Shown piece after piece: positions 9,194 through 18,326 of a stretch of 64,000 bases of DNA. Below the pieces are notes generated by a model. The model was given only the letters and a program-made list of their open reading frames with translations, searched no databases and was not told the origin of the DNA. A program made the translations under genes and the position numbers. Origin of the DNA: Metallosphaera sedula DSM 5348 (lineage in GTDB: Archaea; Thermoproteota; Thermoprotei_A; Sulfolobales; Sulfolobaceae). The stretch covers positions 1,054,001 to 1,118,000 of the forward strand of contig NC_009440.1 in NCBI RefSeq assembly GCF_000016605.1. The letters are read 5' to 3'. How positions within the stretch are numbered: the stretch's first letter is position 1; each line of letters starts with the position of its first letter.

Positions 9194-10269
9194 AGTCCTC
9201 TCAGGTCCTCCCCAATGTCCTTGAGACGTATCATGACCTCCCTTCCGGGTATGGTCTCAACCCCATTCATATCCAGCCTAAACACGGTCATATCATCAAT
9301 CGCCCTCTTGATTTCCAGCACGTCAACCAGTGCCTCGATAGTGTCTAAGCTGTGGGTGGATATAAGGAGTTTTGCCCTTAGGTCCACTATCTGATCCAGG
9401 AAGGATCTCAACAATCCTGGATGAAGGTCATTCTCAGGCGTGTCCATGGCTATATATTCAGCGTTTCCTGAAATCAGTTCCTTCAAAAGCGCTCTCTTGG
9501 CACCTGAGCCTATTTGACTGATGGGTATGGGTTTACCCTTAATGATAAGATAAACTTGGTTTTCAACTACCCTCACATCCTCAATATCAAATTCCTTCAT
9601 GTACTTTTTAAATGAGGTCAATACTTTAGTAAAGTATTTGTAATCATTTTTAATAGAGTTATTTATTATGTATGCAAGTGCCTTGGTGGAATAAAACATA
9701 TGATCGGTTACGAAGTAGACGGGCGAGGGCTTAAGTTCGCTTGAACTGTCATTAATGTGTCTAAAGATGTTTATTGATCCCATATCTACCTCCACGTAAT
9801 GGCTAACCATCTGTTCACCATGCTTAGCTAAGGCGTATGTGCTTGAGTACTCGGGATGCTCTACCTCTGGCATCTCCTCGACTAACGCAGATATCATGTA
9901 CTTCAGTGCGTCAAGGACCTGCAATCCTTTTTCTTTCTCCTTTTCATCAGAGATTTTCTTCCTAAGGATTTCATTCTCTAGCTCTTTCACTATTTCTACC
10001 TTCTTATCGCCTAGGGTAACCTCCGCTTTTTTGGCTCCTAGTTTCACAAATTCAAGATAGTAGGGTATCTCCCTATTGAGCAATATTGACCTGAAAATCG
10101 ATGAGCCCAGCGAGTCAGTGAGATAGGGTGCAGAGGCTGCCAGTGCAAAAGCCTCGAGGATAGTGGTCTTCCCCACGTTGTTTTTCCCAACAATGACGTT
10201 GATCTTGTTTAGCTCAAGTTCAAGTGAACGGAACCGTCGAAAGTTTTTCAGGACCAGTTTCTCCATCAA
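9190..10269 (-). CDS. OLD/AriA-like AAA ATPase
   Basis: 359 residues. It begins MMEKLVLKNFRRFRSLELEL, the classical start of RecF/OLD-type ATPases, and has Walker A GKNNVGKT at residues 28-35. A signature-like QIGSGAKRALLKEL precedes Walker B AEYIAMDTPENDLHPG and the H-loop LLISTHSLDTIEALV near the C-terminus. The middle carries a charged helical stretch, KELENEILRKKISDEKEKE, consistent with a coiled-coil insertion. The gene is complete and overlaps the following TOPRIM gene by four bases. Role by family: an ATP-driven sensor or clamp that controls the TOPRIM nuclease, probably in antiviral defence. Confidence 0.82.
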   Translation of the reverse strand: MMEKLVLKNFRRFRSLELELNKINVIVGKNNVGKTTILEAFALAASAPYLTDSLGSSIFRSILLNREIPYYLEFVKLGAKKAEVTLGDKKVEIVKELENEILRKKISDEKEKEKGLQVLDALKYMISALVEEMPEVEHPEYSSTYALAKHGEQMVSHYVEVDMGSINIFRHINDSSSELKPSPVYFVTDHMFYSTKALAYIINNSIKNDYKYFTKVLTSFKKYMKEFDIEDVRVVENQVYLIIKGKPIPISQIGSGAKRALLKELISGNAEYIAMDTPENDLHPGLLRSFLDQIVDLRAKLLISTHSLDTIEALVDVLEIKRAIDDMTVFRLDMNGVETIPGREVMIRLKDIGEDLRGL

Positions 10270-10635
10270 TTAAATCTTCATCCTCTTTACTAAAAATTCT
10301 TTCATGTGTTGCCGGAGGGACATGAGTTGGGAACAAGAATGATCGGTGAGAGTTTGCTTGAAGAGTTCACGGGCCCGGGTGAAAGCCTGAGTTAACCATC
10401 GTGAGGAGGTCTGGGTAAAAACTCTCCTACTCATCCCTTCACCTTGACGTAGAGGTCGATCGGATCCGAGTTATTTAGATAGACATAATCACAACCGCGC
10501 AGTCTCTAGGCCAAACCCTTGAGGTGTTCTCAGTATTTCTCACCTAGCACTTAGCTAACCAGTATACTCTGACGTGGGCAGTAAAGTTCCTTGATCCGCA
10601 CCTCCATCATCTAAACCTTCGTCTATAGTGCACGG
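10270..10635. other. Intergenic stretch without a recognised gene
   Basis: Between the OLD-like ATPase start and the end of the decayed AAA_14 gene. No ORF with protein-like composition, no RNA gene and no convincing repeat is visible. Confidence 0.5.
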
Positions 10636-11946
10636 TTACTGATCCAAGAGTCGGGTATGGCCCATCCCCAACAACCACTTCCAGGCCTTCATCACCTTCA
10701 CTCTCTGCCCCCCCCCCCCCCGTCGTAAGTGATCACGCTCGCCCTAACCCTCCTGATCCTGAGGAGCTCCATTATCCCCTCGGTCTCCCTCTCGTCCCCC
10801 AGGGAGTACGTAACCTGAAGTATCTCCCTGATCTCATTCCTGTCCTTCACCACGAAGTCGACCTCCCTCCTATCCCTATAATAGAACAAGTTTCCGAGGC
10901 CGTGCCTCCTCATCAACTCCACGAAGACCAGGTTCTTGAGGAGGCTCCTCAGGTTCTCGTTGAGCCTGTGCTCAACCACGTTTGAGATCCCGTTGTCCAC
11001 GCAGTACACCTTCCTCTGCGCCTTGACCATCTCACTCAGGCGAGGGCTGATGGCCTTCACGAAGAAGACCAGGTAGGCGTTCCTCAGGCACTCCGTGTAC
11101 CTTTGCAAGTTCCTAAGAGGGATCACCATTGACCTTGAAAGGTGTCTGAACCCCACCCTGTTCCCAACGTTTGAGACGTAGAAGAGGGCGAGGTCGCTGA
11201 ACTCACTCACATTCCTTACCCCGCACTCGAGGATCGCGTCCCTGTGCGCTATGTCGTCGTAGAGCTGAGCGAGTATCCTCTCCCTGTTCCCCGGGTTCAG
11301 GGCAACGAGGGGAAAACCACCGAACCTCAGGTACTCGTCGAAGAGGGCCTTGATCTCAGCCTCCCTCGCAACCAGGTCCAGCTCCGTGAACACGTTGACG
11401 TTCTTGGATCTCAGGAACTCTAGGTAGGATAGCGGAGAGACCTCAACCGTCAGGTACCTCCCCGCCAGGGAACGCCTCACGGCCTGGGTAAGGTTCGCGG
11501 TTAACCCTGAGACGGTCACGTGGGCCTCCCTCCTATCCACGACGGAGCGAACGAAACCCTCCCATCCCTCCACCTACTGGATCTCGTCGAGGAAGAGGTA
11601 TGGCCTTCTCTGTAACTGTCCCCCGACCCCTGGTAGAGATCGTACAGGGAGAGGAGGTCGTTCGCGATCCTCATCTCCTGGAACCTTGGGTTCTCGAAGT
11701 TCACGATGAGAAGTTTAGCGGGTTGACTCCCGAGTCCACGAGCACCTTCGCTACCTGAGTTATGATTGTGGACTTTCCGGCCCTCTTAACTCCGAGGATC
11801 GTGATCGCCTCCCCCGTGCCGAGCAGGTCAAGGACTTGGCCCGAGTATTCTCGCGGAACTGCGGTGAACCGATCCCTGTACCAAAAGTTCCAGTCTACCA
11901 TGGCCCTCAGGAGTAAATCCCTGTTCACGAGGAATCGGGTTCGCAA
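10636..11946 (-). pseudogene. Decayed AAA_14/DUF4143 ATPase
   Basis: Pieces of one gene are spread over three frames. The N-terminal part (start 11946) has VDWNFWYRDRFTAVPREYSG and Walker A GVKRAGKS. A one-base loss near 11713 separates NPLNF from the continuation LLIVNFENPRFQEMRIAND. A second indel in a G-rich run near 11620-11635 breaks the frame before RRPYLFLDEIQ (Walker B). A TAG at 11574-11576 then replaces the residue after EIQ. The long C-terminal part has TVSGLTANLTQAV, SPLSYLEFLR, and the nuclease-like EVDFVV and ILQVTY. A 14-G tract at 10708-10721 throws the end out of frame; 12 or 15 Gs would restore VKVMKAWKWLL, the usual family ending, stopping at 10636. An intact relative lies at 20669. 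Confidence 0.85.
10708..10721 (-). repeat. 14-base poly-G tract inside the decayed ATPase gene
   Basis: Fourteen consecutive C on the plus strand (G on the coding strand), close to the 3' end of the pseudogene. Changing the tract to 12 or 15 Gs restores the original C-terminal frame. It could be a slippage hotspot or a sequencing-length artefact. Confidence 0.9.
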
Positions 11947-12055
11947 TCCTAATAAACTTGACTTGTGATGTGAGTCAAAACTTCATGAAATAAGCACTGG
12001 GTCTACTTTCGCCTAATGCCTAAATCTCACGTGAATAAAGGATCATGTAAAACCG

Positions 12056-15000
12056 CTAAGCTTGGAGGTAGAAGAGTTTAATGAGCGCCATCCTGCAGTC
12101 ATTACTGCATCTGTCTCCACTAAGGGATTTGCCTAACTCATTCCATAAACCCTCAGGCACAGGCTTACCCCTTGACCGTGAATCATTACGCCAAAACTCG
12201 GCGATTAGTCTCGCCTTGTTGAGCTTGCCCTCGATAATGAATCTAAGAACCTCGACAAAGGACAAAAAAGACCCAGAAGGTGATACACCGATCTCAGTTA
12301 TCTCGTAGGGATCGTCAATGTCCTTTAACAACTGACTTAAAATGTCCCTATACTTCTCCTTAGGTGTGGAAATTATGAGGCTTTTCATTAACTTGGGATT
12401 ATCCTTGGCTTGGATCAGTTCACAACATAATATGCGATCATCGAGATCTTCTATCGATTGACACATTGTTTCACATTCACCATCTACTTCGAGGCAAAGC
12501 AAAACCTTCCTGAATGGTGTAGGTGCTTCCTCCATTATGGCATCTCTCCTTGCCTCGTAAAAGTCCTCAACACGCAGTCCATAGACCCTCATCAACCCCG
12601 CCACGATAGCCCAATAAATCGGCTTATTAACTAGGAATGGACGAAATGTCCCGTACTCCTCCTCCACCCTGCTTAGGTCATTCACCGCCAAGAGTGAAAC
12701 CAAGTAGTGAGCAAGAGTGGAAGAGACACCACCTCTATCCATTTCTGTAAATGTTTTGTCTAATGCTTCTTTCCAAAGCTCCCCGAACTCCTTTACGCCA
12801 TTCTCGACGTTACCTGATAAGAAGTTTAAACGAGCCCTTAAACCACAAGTGCTAGCTATATCATTCATAAGCCCTATCTCCCTGGAAATGTCGCACACCT
12901 CTTTGGCATAATTCAATGCAACCCCTAAGTCAACATTCATCTTCACTATTGCTGTGTGGTGGTAAAGGTGAGCTCTTACACTCTTTAATTCTTTATCAAT
13001 AGTCTCGCTTATGTCCATAAATGAGCTCCTTAACCTTAATGCGTTCTCAAGCCCCCTAACTAACTCTTCCCTGCTTCTCTTACTTAATTCCTCCATCGCC
13101 TTCACTGCCTCATCAACATACTTATTAGCCTCATCGAGTTTACCTATCATTGACTTGTGGACAGCGATAAGTGGATATGATCTAGCCTTTGCGTATAGGC
13201 AACGTACACCATGCAAACTCTCATCCCTACAAATATCATTAACGGTCTCGGATGCAAGTCTAGTCCAATCATCCACCTTCGACAATCTCGAAAGAGTCAT
13301 CATGTAAATTAATTTGCCAGCCCAACTCAACCTGGCATGGAACACATCATGATTAGGCAAAACAACTTCGGAATGAATCTCTTCGGCAGTATTTTGATCC
13401 TGCAACGTAATTTTATGCAGGAGACGTACCATCTCATCATACTCACCATTTTCAATTAACCTTCTCGCTAACTCCTTAAGTCCATGTATAGGAGTAATCG
13501 CGAGTTGTACGTACTCAATATATTTACCTATGATTCTGTTTGCCTTGTCCAGGCACTCCTTTCCAAATTCTCCACCTGTTATTACCAGCAGACCCAATGC
13601 CTCAAATACCCTTGTTAATTTCACTCTGCCACTCTCCTTGACTTCTCTATACAATTCATTAACCATCCCACAAGCATCAATGAAGTCCCTGAACAAAGAG
13701 GCCTTCTCATGCAGGAGCACCCTTACAGAAGGTGGCATCTCATTCCCAACAAGTATCCAGTCTCTCAACTCCTTAACCAACTCACCCTCATCAGTTTCTA
13801 GAAGGAGCTCAATTGGAATTGGGTATGGTGTGTGGGCTAGTCCCACCACCATGGCCAATTCGTGCGGATGACTCCTTAATACCTGCTCCTCCTCACTTAA
13901 CAACCTATTTGCCGCTGCGGTAAAGAATACGTCTATCACTGCCACTTTTACGTTAATGGAGCCTTTTATCTTCATCAAATTATCGAGAGTCCATTTGATG
14001 ACCTTCTCCATTCCCTCAGCTCCATTCACTACTGTTCCGAGCCTACCTACACCTTCGTACTTCTTCAGTTCCTTCGATAGTTTTCCGTCGATTATATCCT
14101 CTATGGTTTCTTCGATTAGGTCCTCGTGCTTCATTGAGAGCCACCTACCAACATGGTCTGGGAATTCCAAGTGTATGGGCACGTCATAGGCAATTTCCGA
14201 TTTGCCCTTATTATTAATGACTGCTGGTACTCTGCCTATCAGCCACTTTGGCGGCATTCGGCCTAGAAAGGCCCTCGCTGCAAAGGCGAGTGCGTACTTT
14301 CTGAACTTCTCCTTGAAGCTTTCGATGTTGTCGTCGCCTCCTAGTATTGCCTTGTATATGTACTGGGATATGAATGCCTTTGCGACGCCAGCACCTGCCC
14401 CTATCGCTTGCTCAACGTCCTCGACACTGCACTTGTTGGCCTTGAGCCATTCCCCAACGTATCTAGCCACTAGTGTATATCCATCCCTATATCTCTCATA
14501 AACCTCCTTACCCAACCTCTCATAAACCTCTTCAGCACAAATCCCTCCACTATAAGATCTGATTACCCCACTCAAGAACTGCGAGGTGCGTAGGTCAATG
14601 TTCACAACACGCTCCTTCACGAACTCAACCTCGTAAGTCTCCAAACCCTTATTGTTCATGAGAAGGTTGTCTATGACTAGTTGGAGTACGTCACTTGGTA
14701 GCACAAGCATCACGGGCACTTGCTTCCCTGACTCAGACCGCCTCTGGTAGAACCTCATCAACTGTTTCACAGTATTCGCAACCTTTGTCTCTGGCGTCAG
14801 GTCTTGTCCCGGTTCGTAGTGCTCCGGGACAGATGGGTCATAGTAGATTATGGGCACCTCGCCAAAGGCGTTGTCCGCAATGTAGTGAAGCCTTTTAACA
14901 TTGTGGACAACGGTCAGCTCCTTCGCCTCATAAACCACATAAGGGCTAACCTTGCTCTTCAGTAACTCAGCTAACGAATACTTGATAAGGACTGACTTAC

Positions 15001-16423
15001 CAATGCCCTTAGACCCAGTGAGTATTACGAAGTCGCCCCTCGCAATCCTGTCCATAATCTCTCTCGAGTAATTCTCAAAGTTCTTGTCCACAACCAAGGC
15101 ATACTCCACGTCCTCAACCCTCAACGTCTTCCTCTCCAGGTTAATTCCCAGTATAGTGGGATCGCGATAAACACCCTCCAAGACCTGCGTCGTCTCCAAC
15201 TCCCCCTCAATCTTCTCGATATCACGAGTTAACTCCTCAACTTTTTTCTCAAGTTCGGTTAATCTCTTGTCCACTTCCTCCAATATCTTGTTCATCTCCT
15301 CCTGTATCTTGTCCACATCCTCCTTGGTAGCCACTCTCTGCGTGGCCACCTTGTACGTGTTGTCTATGAAGTTCCTGAACGTGTCCACGTCAAGCCCCCA
15401 CTCGCTGGCCACCTCATCCACAATCCCCTCAAACCTATCATCGACCACGAACTCTTGTGCTACTATTACGGCCTTCAGGAGCTGGCCCATGGACTTAAGG
15501 AACTTGTTCCTAGCCTCACCCTTCTTGGTGAGCCAGCCGAGGAACCTCTCGGAGAACTTCTTGATCGGTTCCTTCACTGCATAAATCCCAACCCTCTTGG
15601 TGAACTCCTCGAGGAATCGTCCAATGGCCAAGGAGATTGCGGTCAACCCGTCGGCCAAGACCAGGGCCTGTATTACCGGCGCCACGAGCATCGCGCCGGC
15701 CACGTAAGCTACTGAGGTTAGTACTACGGTCGGCATTATCACCTTTAACTCGCCGGCGAAATCCCTGGCTAACTCGTCAAATCCAACGCTACCCGGGCTC
15801 AGAGCCCTGATCGCCTTGACACCGCTCTCCAGCTTCTCCCCCAGCTTGCCCTCCCTATTCCAAAGGGCTAGGCTTATCCCCTCGCTCTCCCTGACCAGTT
15901 CCTTAACCACGTCGTCCCTCCTGAGCAACTCGTGGCGAGTCTCAATGAGAGTGAATTGTGAGCGGGACTCCTCAAGCTCCCTCTTAAAGATGCTGGAGAG
16001 GTGGTTAATGACTACATGCTTCTTGGCAGAGCCCCAATCCCTACCAAGCTCTTCCCTAAGCCTGCGAACCAGCACCACGGCATCCATGGTACTCCTGGGC
16101 ACTATGGCAACGCGTCTAGTGCTTAATGCCTCCTTTATGTTACTGTAATCACCCTTGATATACTCAAGAATGTCCTTACCCTCCACTGATAAGCCTCTAA
16201 GTGGTTTAAACCTTGACCTTAAGTCTTGGTCGTTAAGCCTCTTATAAAGCTCCTCATAAACTAAGAACTCGACATCCTCGAGCTTACCAGCCAACCTCCT
16301 AACAATCTCTCCCCGGGAGGAACCTGGAGGTGTCAATACAAGTATGAAACTCTTGAGATCATGAACACCGTCTAGAATATTACTCACAGCAGAACCAATG
16401 AAATTCTCAAGGGATAAAGACAT
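12056..16423 (-). CDS. Giant P-loop NTPase with coiled coil and helical repeats (STAND-like)
   Basis: 1455 residues. The N-terminal about 220 residues include LKSFILVLTPPGSSRGEIVR, which resembles a degenerate nucleotide-binding loop. A hydrophobic stretch at about 228-272 (PTVVLTSVAYVAGAMLVAPV onward) could be one or two membrane helices. A strong coiled coil follows at about 368-410. Walker A GSKGIGKS is at 470-477, with further NTPase elements such as VPIIYYDPSVPEHY and QVPVMLVLP. The C-terminal about 700 residues are almost all helical and repeat-like, as in TPR sensor domains. This architecture fits STAND NTPases, many of which sense phage or virus proteins. I do not recognise a named family and see no effector domain with certainty. 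It has its own promoter and lies in the defence-like minus-strand region. Confidence 0.72.
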   Translation of the reverse strand: MSLSLENFIGSAVSNILDGVHDLKSFILVLTPPGSSRGEIVRRLAGKLEDVEFLVYEELYKRLNDQDLRSRFKPLRGLSVEGKDILEYIKGDYSNIKEALSTRRVAIVPRSTMDAVVLVRRLREELGRDWGSAKKHVVINHLSSIFKRELEESRSQFTLIETRHELLRRDDVVKELVRESEGISLALWNREGKLGEKLESGVKAIRALSPGSVGFDELARDFAGELKVIMPTVVLTSVAYVAGAMLVAPVIQALVLADGLTAISLAIGRFLEEFTKRVGIYAVKEPIKKFSERFLGWLTKKGEARNKFLKSMGQLLKAVIVAQEFVVDDRFEGIVDEVASEWGLDVDTFRNFIDNTYKVATQRVATKEDVDKIQEEMNKILEEVDKRLTELEKKVEELTRDIEKIEGELETTQVLEGVYRDPTILGINLERKTLRVEDVEYALVVDKNFENYSREIMDRIARGDFVILTGSKGIGKSVLIKYSLAELLKSKVSPYVVYEAKELTVVHNVKRLHYIADNAFGEVPIIYYDPSVPEHYEPGQDLTPETKVANTVKQLMRFYQRRSESGKQVPVMLVLPSDVLQLVIDNLLMNNKGLETYEVEFVKERVVNIDLRTSQFLSGVIRSYSGGICAEEVYERLGKEVYERYRDGYTLVARYVGEWLKANKCSVEDVEQAIGAGAGVAKAFISQYIYKAILGGDDNIESFKEKFRKYALAFAARAFLGRMPPKWLIGRVPAVINNKGKSEIAYDVPIHLEFPDHVGRWLSMKHEDLIEETIEDIIDGKLSKELKKYEGVGRLGTVVNGAEGMEKVIKWTLDNLMKIKGSINVKVAVIDVFFTAAANRLLSEEEQVLRSHPHELAMVVGLAHTPYPIPIELLLETDEGELVKELRDWILVGNEMPPSVRVLLHEKASLFRDFIDACGMVNELYREVKESGRVKLTRVFEALGLLVITGGEFGKECLDKANRIIGKYIEYVQLAITPIHGLKELARRLIENGEYDEMVRLLHKITLQDQNTAEEIHSEVVLPNHDVFHARLSWAGKLIYMMTLSRLSKVDDWTRLASETVNDICRDESLHGVRCLYAKARSYPLIAVHKSMIGKLDEANKYVDEAVKAMEELSKRSREELVRGLENALRLRSSFMDISETIDKELKSVRAHLYHHTAIVKMNVDLGVALNYAKEVCDISREIGLMNDIASTCGLRARLNFLSGNVENGVKEFGELWKEALDKTFTEMDRGGVSSTLAHYLVSLLAVNDLSRVEEEYGTFRPFLVNKPIYWAIVAGLMRVYGLRVEDFYEARRDAIMEEAPTPFRKVLLCLEVDGECETMCQSIEDLDDRILCCELIQAKDNPKLMKSLIISTPKEKYRDILSQLLKDIDDPYEITEIGVSPSGSFLSFVEVLRFIIEGKLNKARLIAEFWRNDSRSRGKPVPEGLWNELGKSLSGDRCSNDCRMALIKLFYLQA

Positions 16424-16909
16424 TATAATTATGTGTCTAAAAAGGCTTATAAATTAATTCTAACATTCTACTCCTACCTAGGGTTAGTACAGGGATATGA
16501 CGGTATCGATAACTTAGTAATCATAACACGTAAGAGGCATCTTAATTGATAAGTGAGCCTCAATAGCGAGTTTAGTTTGAGAGTTTTCTCCGAGATTTGG
16601 TAATTCAGATGTTAAACGTAGGTATTCTTTTCATTATCTAATATTGCAATTTTAATGAGATTAAGAGGATACCGTAAAGTCGACGAACATCTAAGATGTT
16701 TCCCTATTCTTATGGAGTGCACTTCAGTAAAACATACCGTACTTCATTTTTATTAGATTGTACAGAACGTCAACTACCACGCCACAATACATATAATCAT
16801 GTTATATGGAAAATATGTCCCTAAATTTATCTTGACCCCATTCATTCCGCACCCACTCTTCGCCACCCTCCACAACCTCACCATTTGTCTTTTTTGTGCT
16901 AACTTCCTA
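16424..16909. other. AT-rich divergent intergenic region
   Basis: Lies between the divergently read giant NTPase gene and the permease gene. It holds a promoter for each gene near its ends. The middle is AT-rich and shows no ORF or RNA gene that I can support. Confidence 0.5.
16446..16458 (-). promoter_or_regulatory. TATA box of the giant NTPase gene
   Basis: On the minus strand the element TTTATAAGCC sits about 26-35 bases before the ATG at 16423, an archaeal promoter spacing for a leaderless or near-leaderless transcript. Confidence 0.55.
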
Positions 16910-16924
16910 AAAAAGCTTAAATAT
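16910..16924 (+). promoter_or_regulatory. TATA box of the permease-btpA operon
   Basis: AAAGCTTAAATATATG is centred about 28 bases before the ATG at 16947. It is a near-ideal archaeal TATA box with purine-rich bases just upstream. Confidence 0.65.
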
Positions 16925-16946
16925 ATGACTTCATTTTATATCACCC

Positions 16947-18326
16947 ATGGAGGAGAAAAAGCAAGAAAATCCAACCGAGGAGGTTTACATGAAGAGAACA
17001 GGTTTCGAGGTAATAGGGGTTAAGCCCATACCCGAAACCTCCAGGTACATGACGGCCCCGAAGGTATTCATCTTCTGGGCCATGGCAAGCGCTTCCGCCA
17101 CAACCCCCCTCATAGGTTACCTCCTCGAAAACCTGGGTCTCGTGAACCTTCTTCTCGTGTTCACGATCTCCCTCGCAATAGGCCTGGTCCCGGCAGGACT
17201 CTTTTCCGAGATGGGGAGACAGTTCCCTGTCCCGGCCCTAGTCGTGTCCAGGAAGACCTATGGATACCTGACCTCTAATGCACTGTCTGCGCTGTACACA
17301 ATAGTCAACATTGGGTGGTTCGGACTCAACGACTCCACCGGTGGGCTCATCGTCGCCTCACTACTTCATTCCTCTCCCGTGATATGGTACCTAGTTTTCG
17401 GGGCGATCCAGATAGTCCTCGTCCTGTACGGTGCAAGGATACTGGAGTACTTCTACAGGTACACGGCCTTCATTCTCGTGGTGTGTTACGCCGTTCTAAC
17501 CTATTTCCTGATCAAGTATTTCCCCGTGAACCTGCAGGCCCTCCTCTCCTCGTCAAACGTGGATTGGGGCGCATCCATCGGCCTGGTCCTGGCATTCTCC
17601 CTCCTGTCCTGGACTTACAAGATCTCCACGGCAACCAGGTTCGCGAAACCCTACAAGGGGAGGAGTCTGTCCAACTTCGTGTCTGCCCCCCTAGGGATCA
17701 TGGTCCCCGTCTACCTCATGGGCGTGCTCGGTTTCATCTCGCAGAAGACTGCAGGGAACTGGAACCTGCCCGCCGTCTCATTTCCCGTGGCTAGTTCGCT
17801 GGCCATAATCGTTGGAATAGCCTCAGTTGGGGCAGCCCTCGCAATCCTCCACACAAACGCGATGAACCTCTACCCTGCCGTGGCTGACCTCATTACGGCA
17901 ATTCAGCCAGCACTCAAGAGGAAATGGGAACACCTGTCTCAGCCCGTCTCAACTGTTTTCATAGGCCTCGCGGGAGCGATTGCAGCGGTGCTTGGAATCC
18001 TTCAGAACGCGACGAATTTCCTGAACTTCGTGGGTGACATAATATTCCCGTACACCTTCATCGTCCTTCTAGACTGGTACCTCAGGCTGAGACCAAAAAT
18101 GCAGGAGGGTAGCCTGGGGGTAAGGGACTTCTACCAGGTCCCCCGCGGACTCAGGGATAACGTGAACCTCTACTCCGTGCTTGCCACGGTGGTAGGGACA
18201 GCCCTCAACGTGGTTACCTTACCAGGGCTCACCACGCTGTACCTCTACTTCCCCCAGGACCTCTTCGGGTCGTTGATAGGGGCCCTCCTCTACTTCATCT
18301 TCCTGCGGCTGAACCTGGTGAGGTGA
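16947..18326 (+). CDS. NCS1-family nucleobase/cation symporter
   Basis: 459 residues with about twelve hydrophobic segments, typical of the NCS1 (cytosine/purine/allantoin permease) family. Family-like features include FEVIGVKPIPETSRYMTAPK before the first helix, the glycine-rich NIGWFGLNDSTGGLIVASLL near the substrate site, and VLAFSLLSWTYKISTATRFA. The start at the ATG after CACCC fits the TATA box. The stop is directly followed by a GTG starting a BtpA-family gene with no spacer, so the two are cotranscribed. Likely role: uptake of a nucleobase, hydantoin or related compound across the cytoplasmic membrane. The hydantoinase-type genes 10 kb upstream are a tempting but unproven link. Confidence 0.85.
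   Translation: MEEKKQENPTEEVYMKRTGFEVIGVKPIPETSRYMTAPKVFIFWAMASASATTPLIGYLLENLGLVNLLLVFTISLAIGLVPAGLFSEMGRQFPVPALVVSRKTYGYLTSNALSALYTIVNIGWFGLNDSTGGLIVASLLHSSPVIWYLVFGAIQIVLVLYGARILEYFYRYTAFILVVCYAVLTYFLIKYFPVNLQALLSSSNVDWGASIGLVLAFSLLSWTYKISTATRFAKPYKGRSLSNFVSAPLGIMVPVYLMGVLGFISQKTAGNWNLPAVSFPVASSLAIIVGIASVGAALAILHTNAMNLYPAVADLITAIQPALKRKWEHLSQPVSTVFIGLAGAIAAVLGILQNATNFLNFVGDIIFPYTFIVLLDWYLRLRPKMQEGSLGVRDFYQVPRGLRDNVNLYSVLATVVGTALNVVTLPGLTTLYLYFPQDLFGSLIGALLYFIFLRLNLVR

Noticed and set aside
15455-15715. Plus-strand frames within the giant NTPase gene
   Set aside because: They are antisense shadows of a continuous 1455-codon gene with recognisable P-loop and coiled coil.
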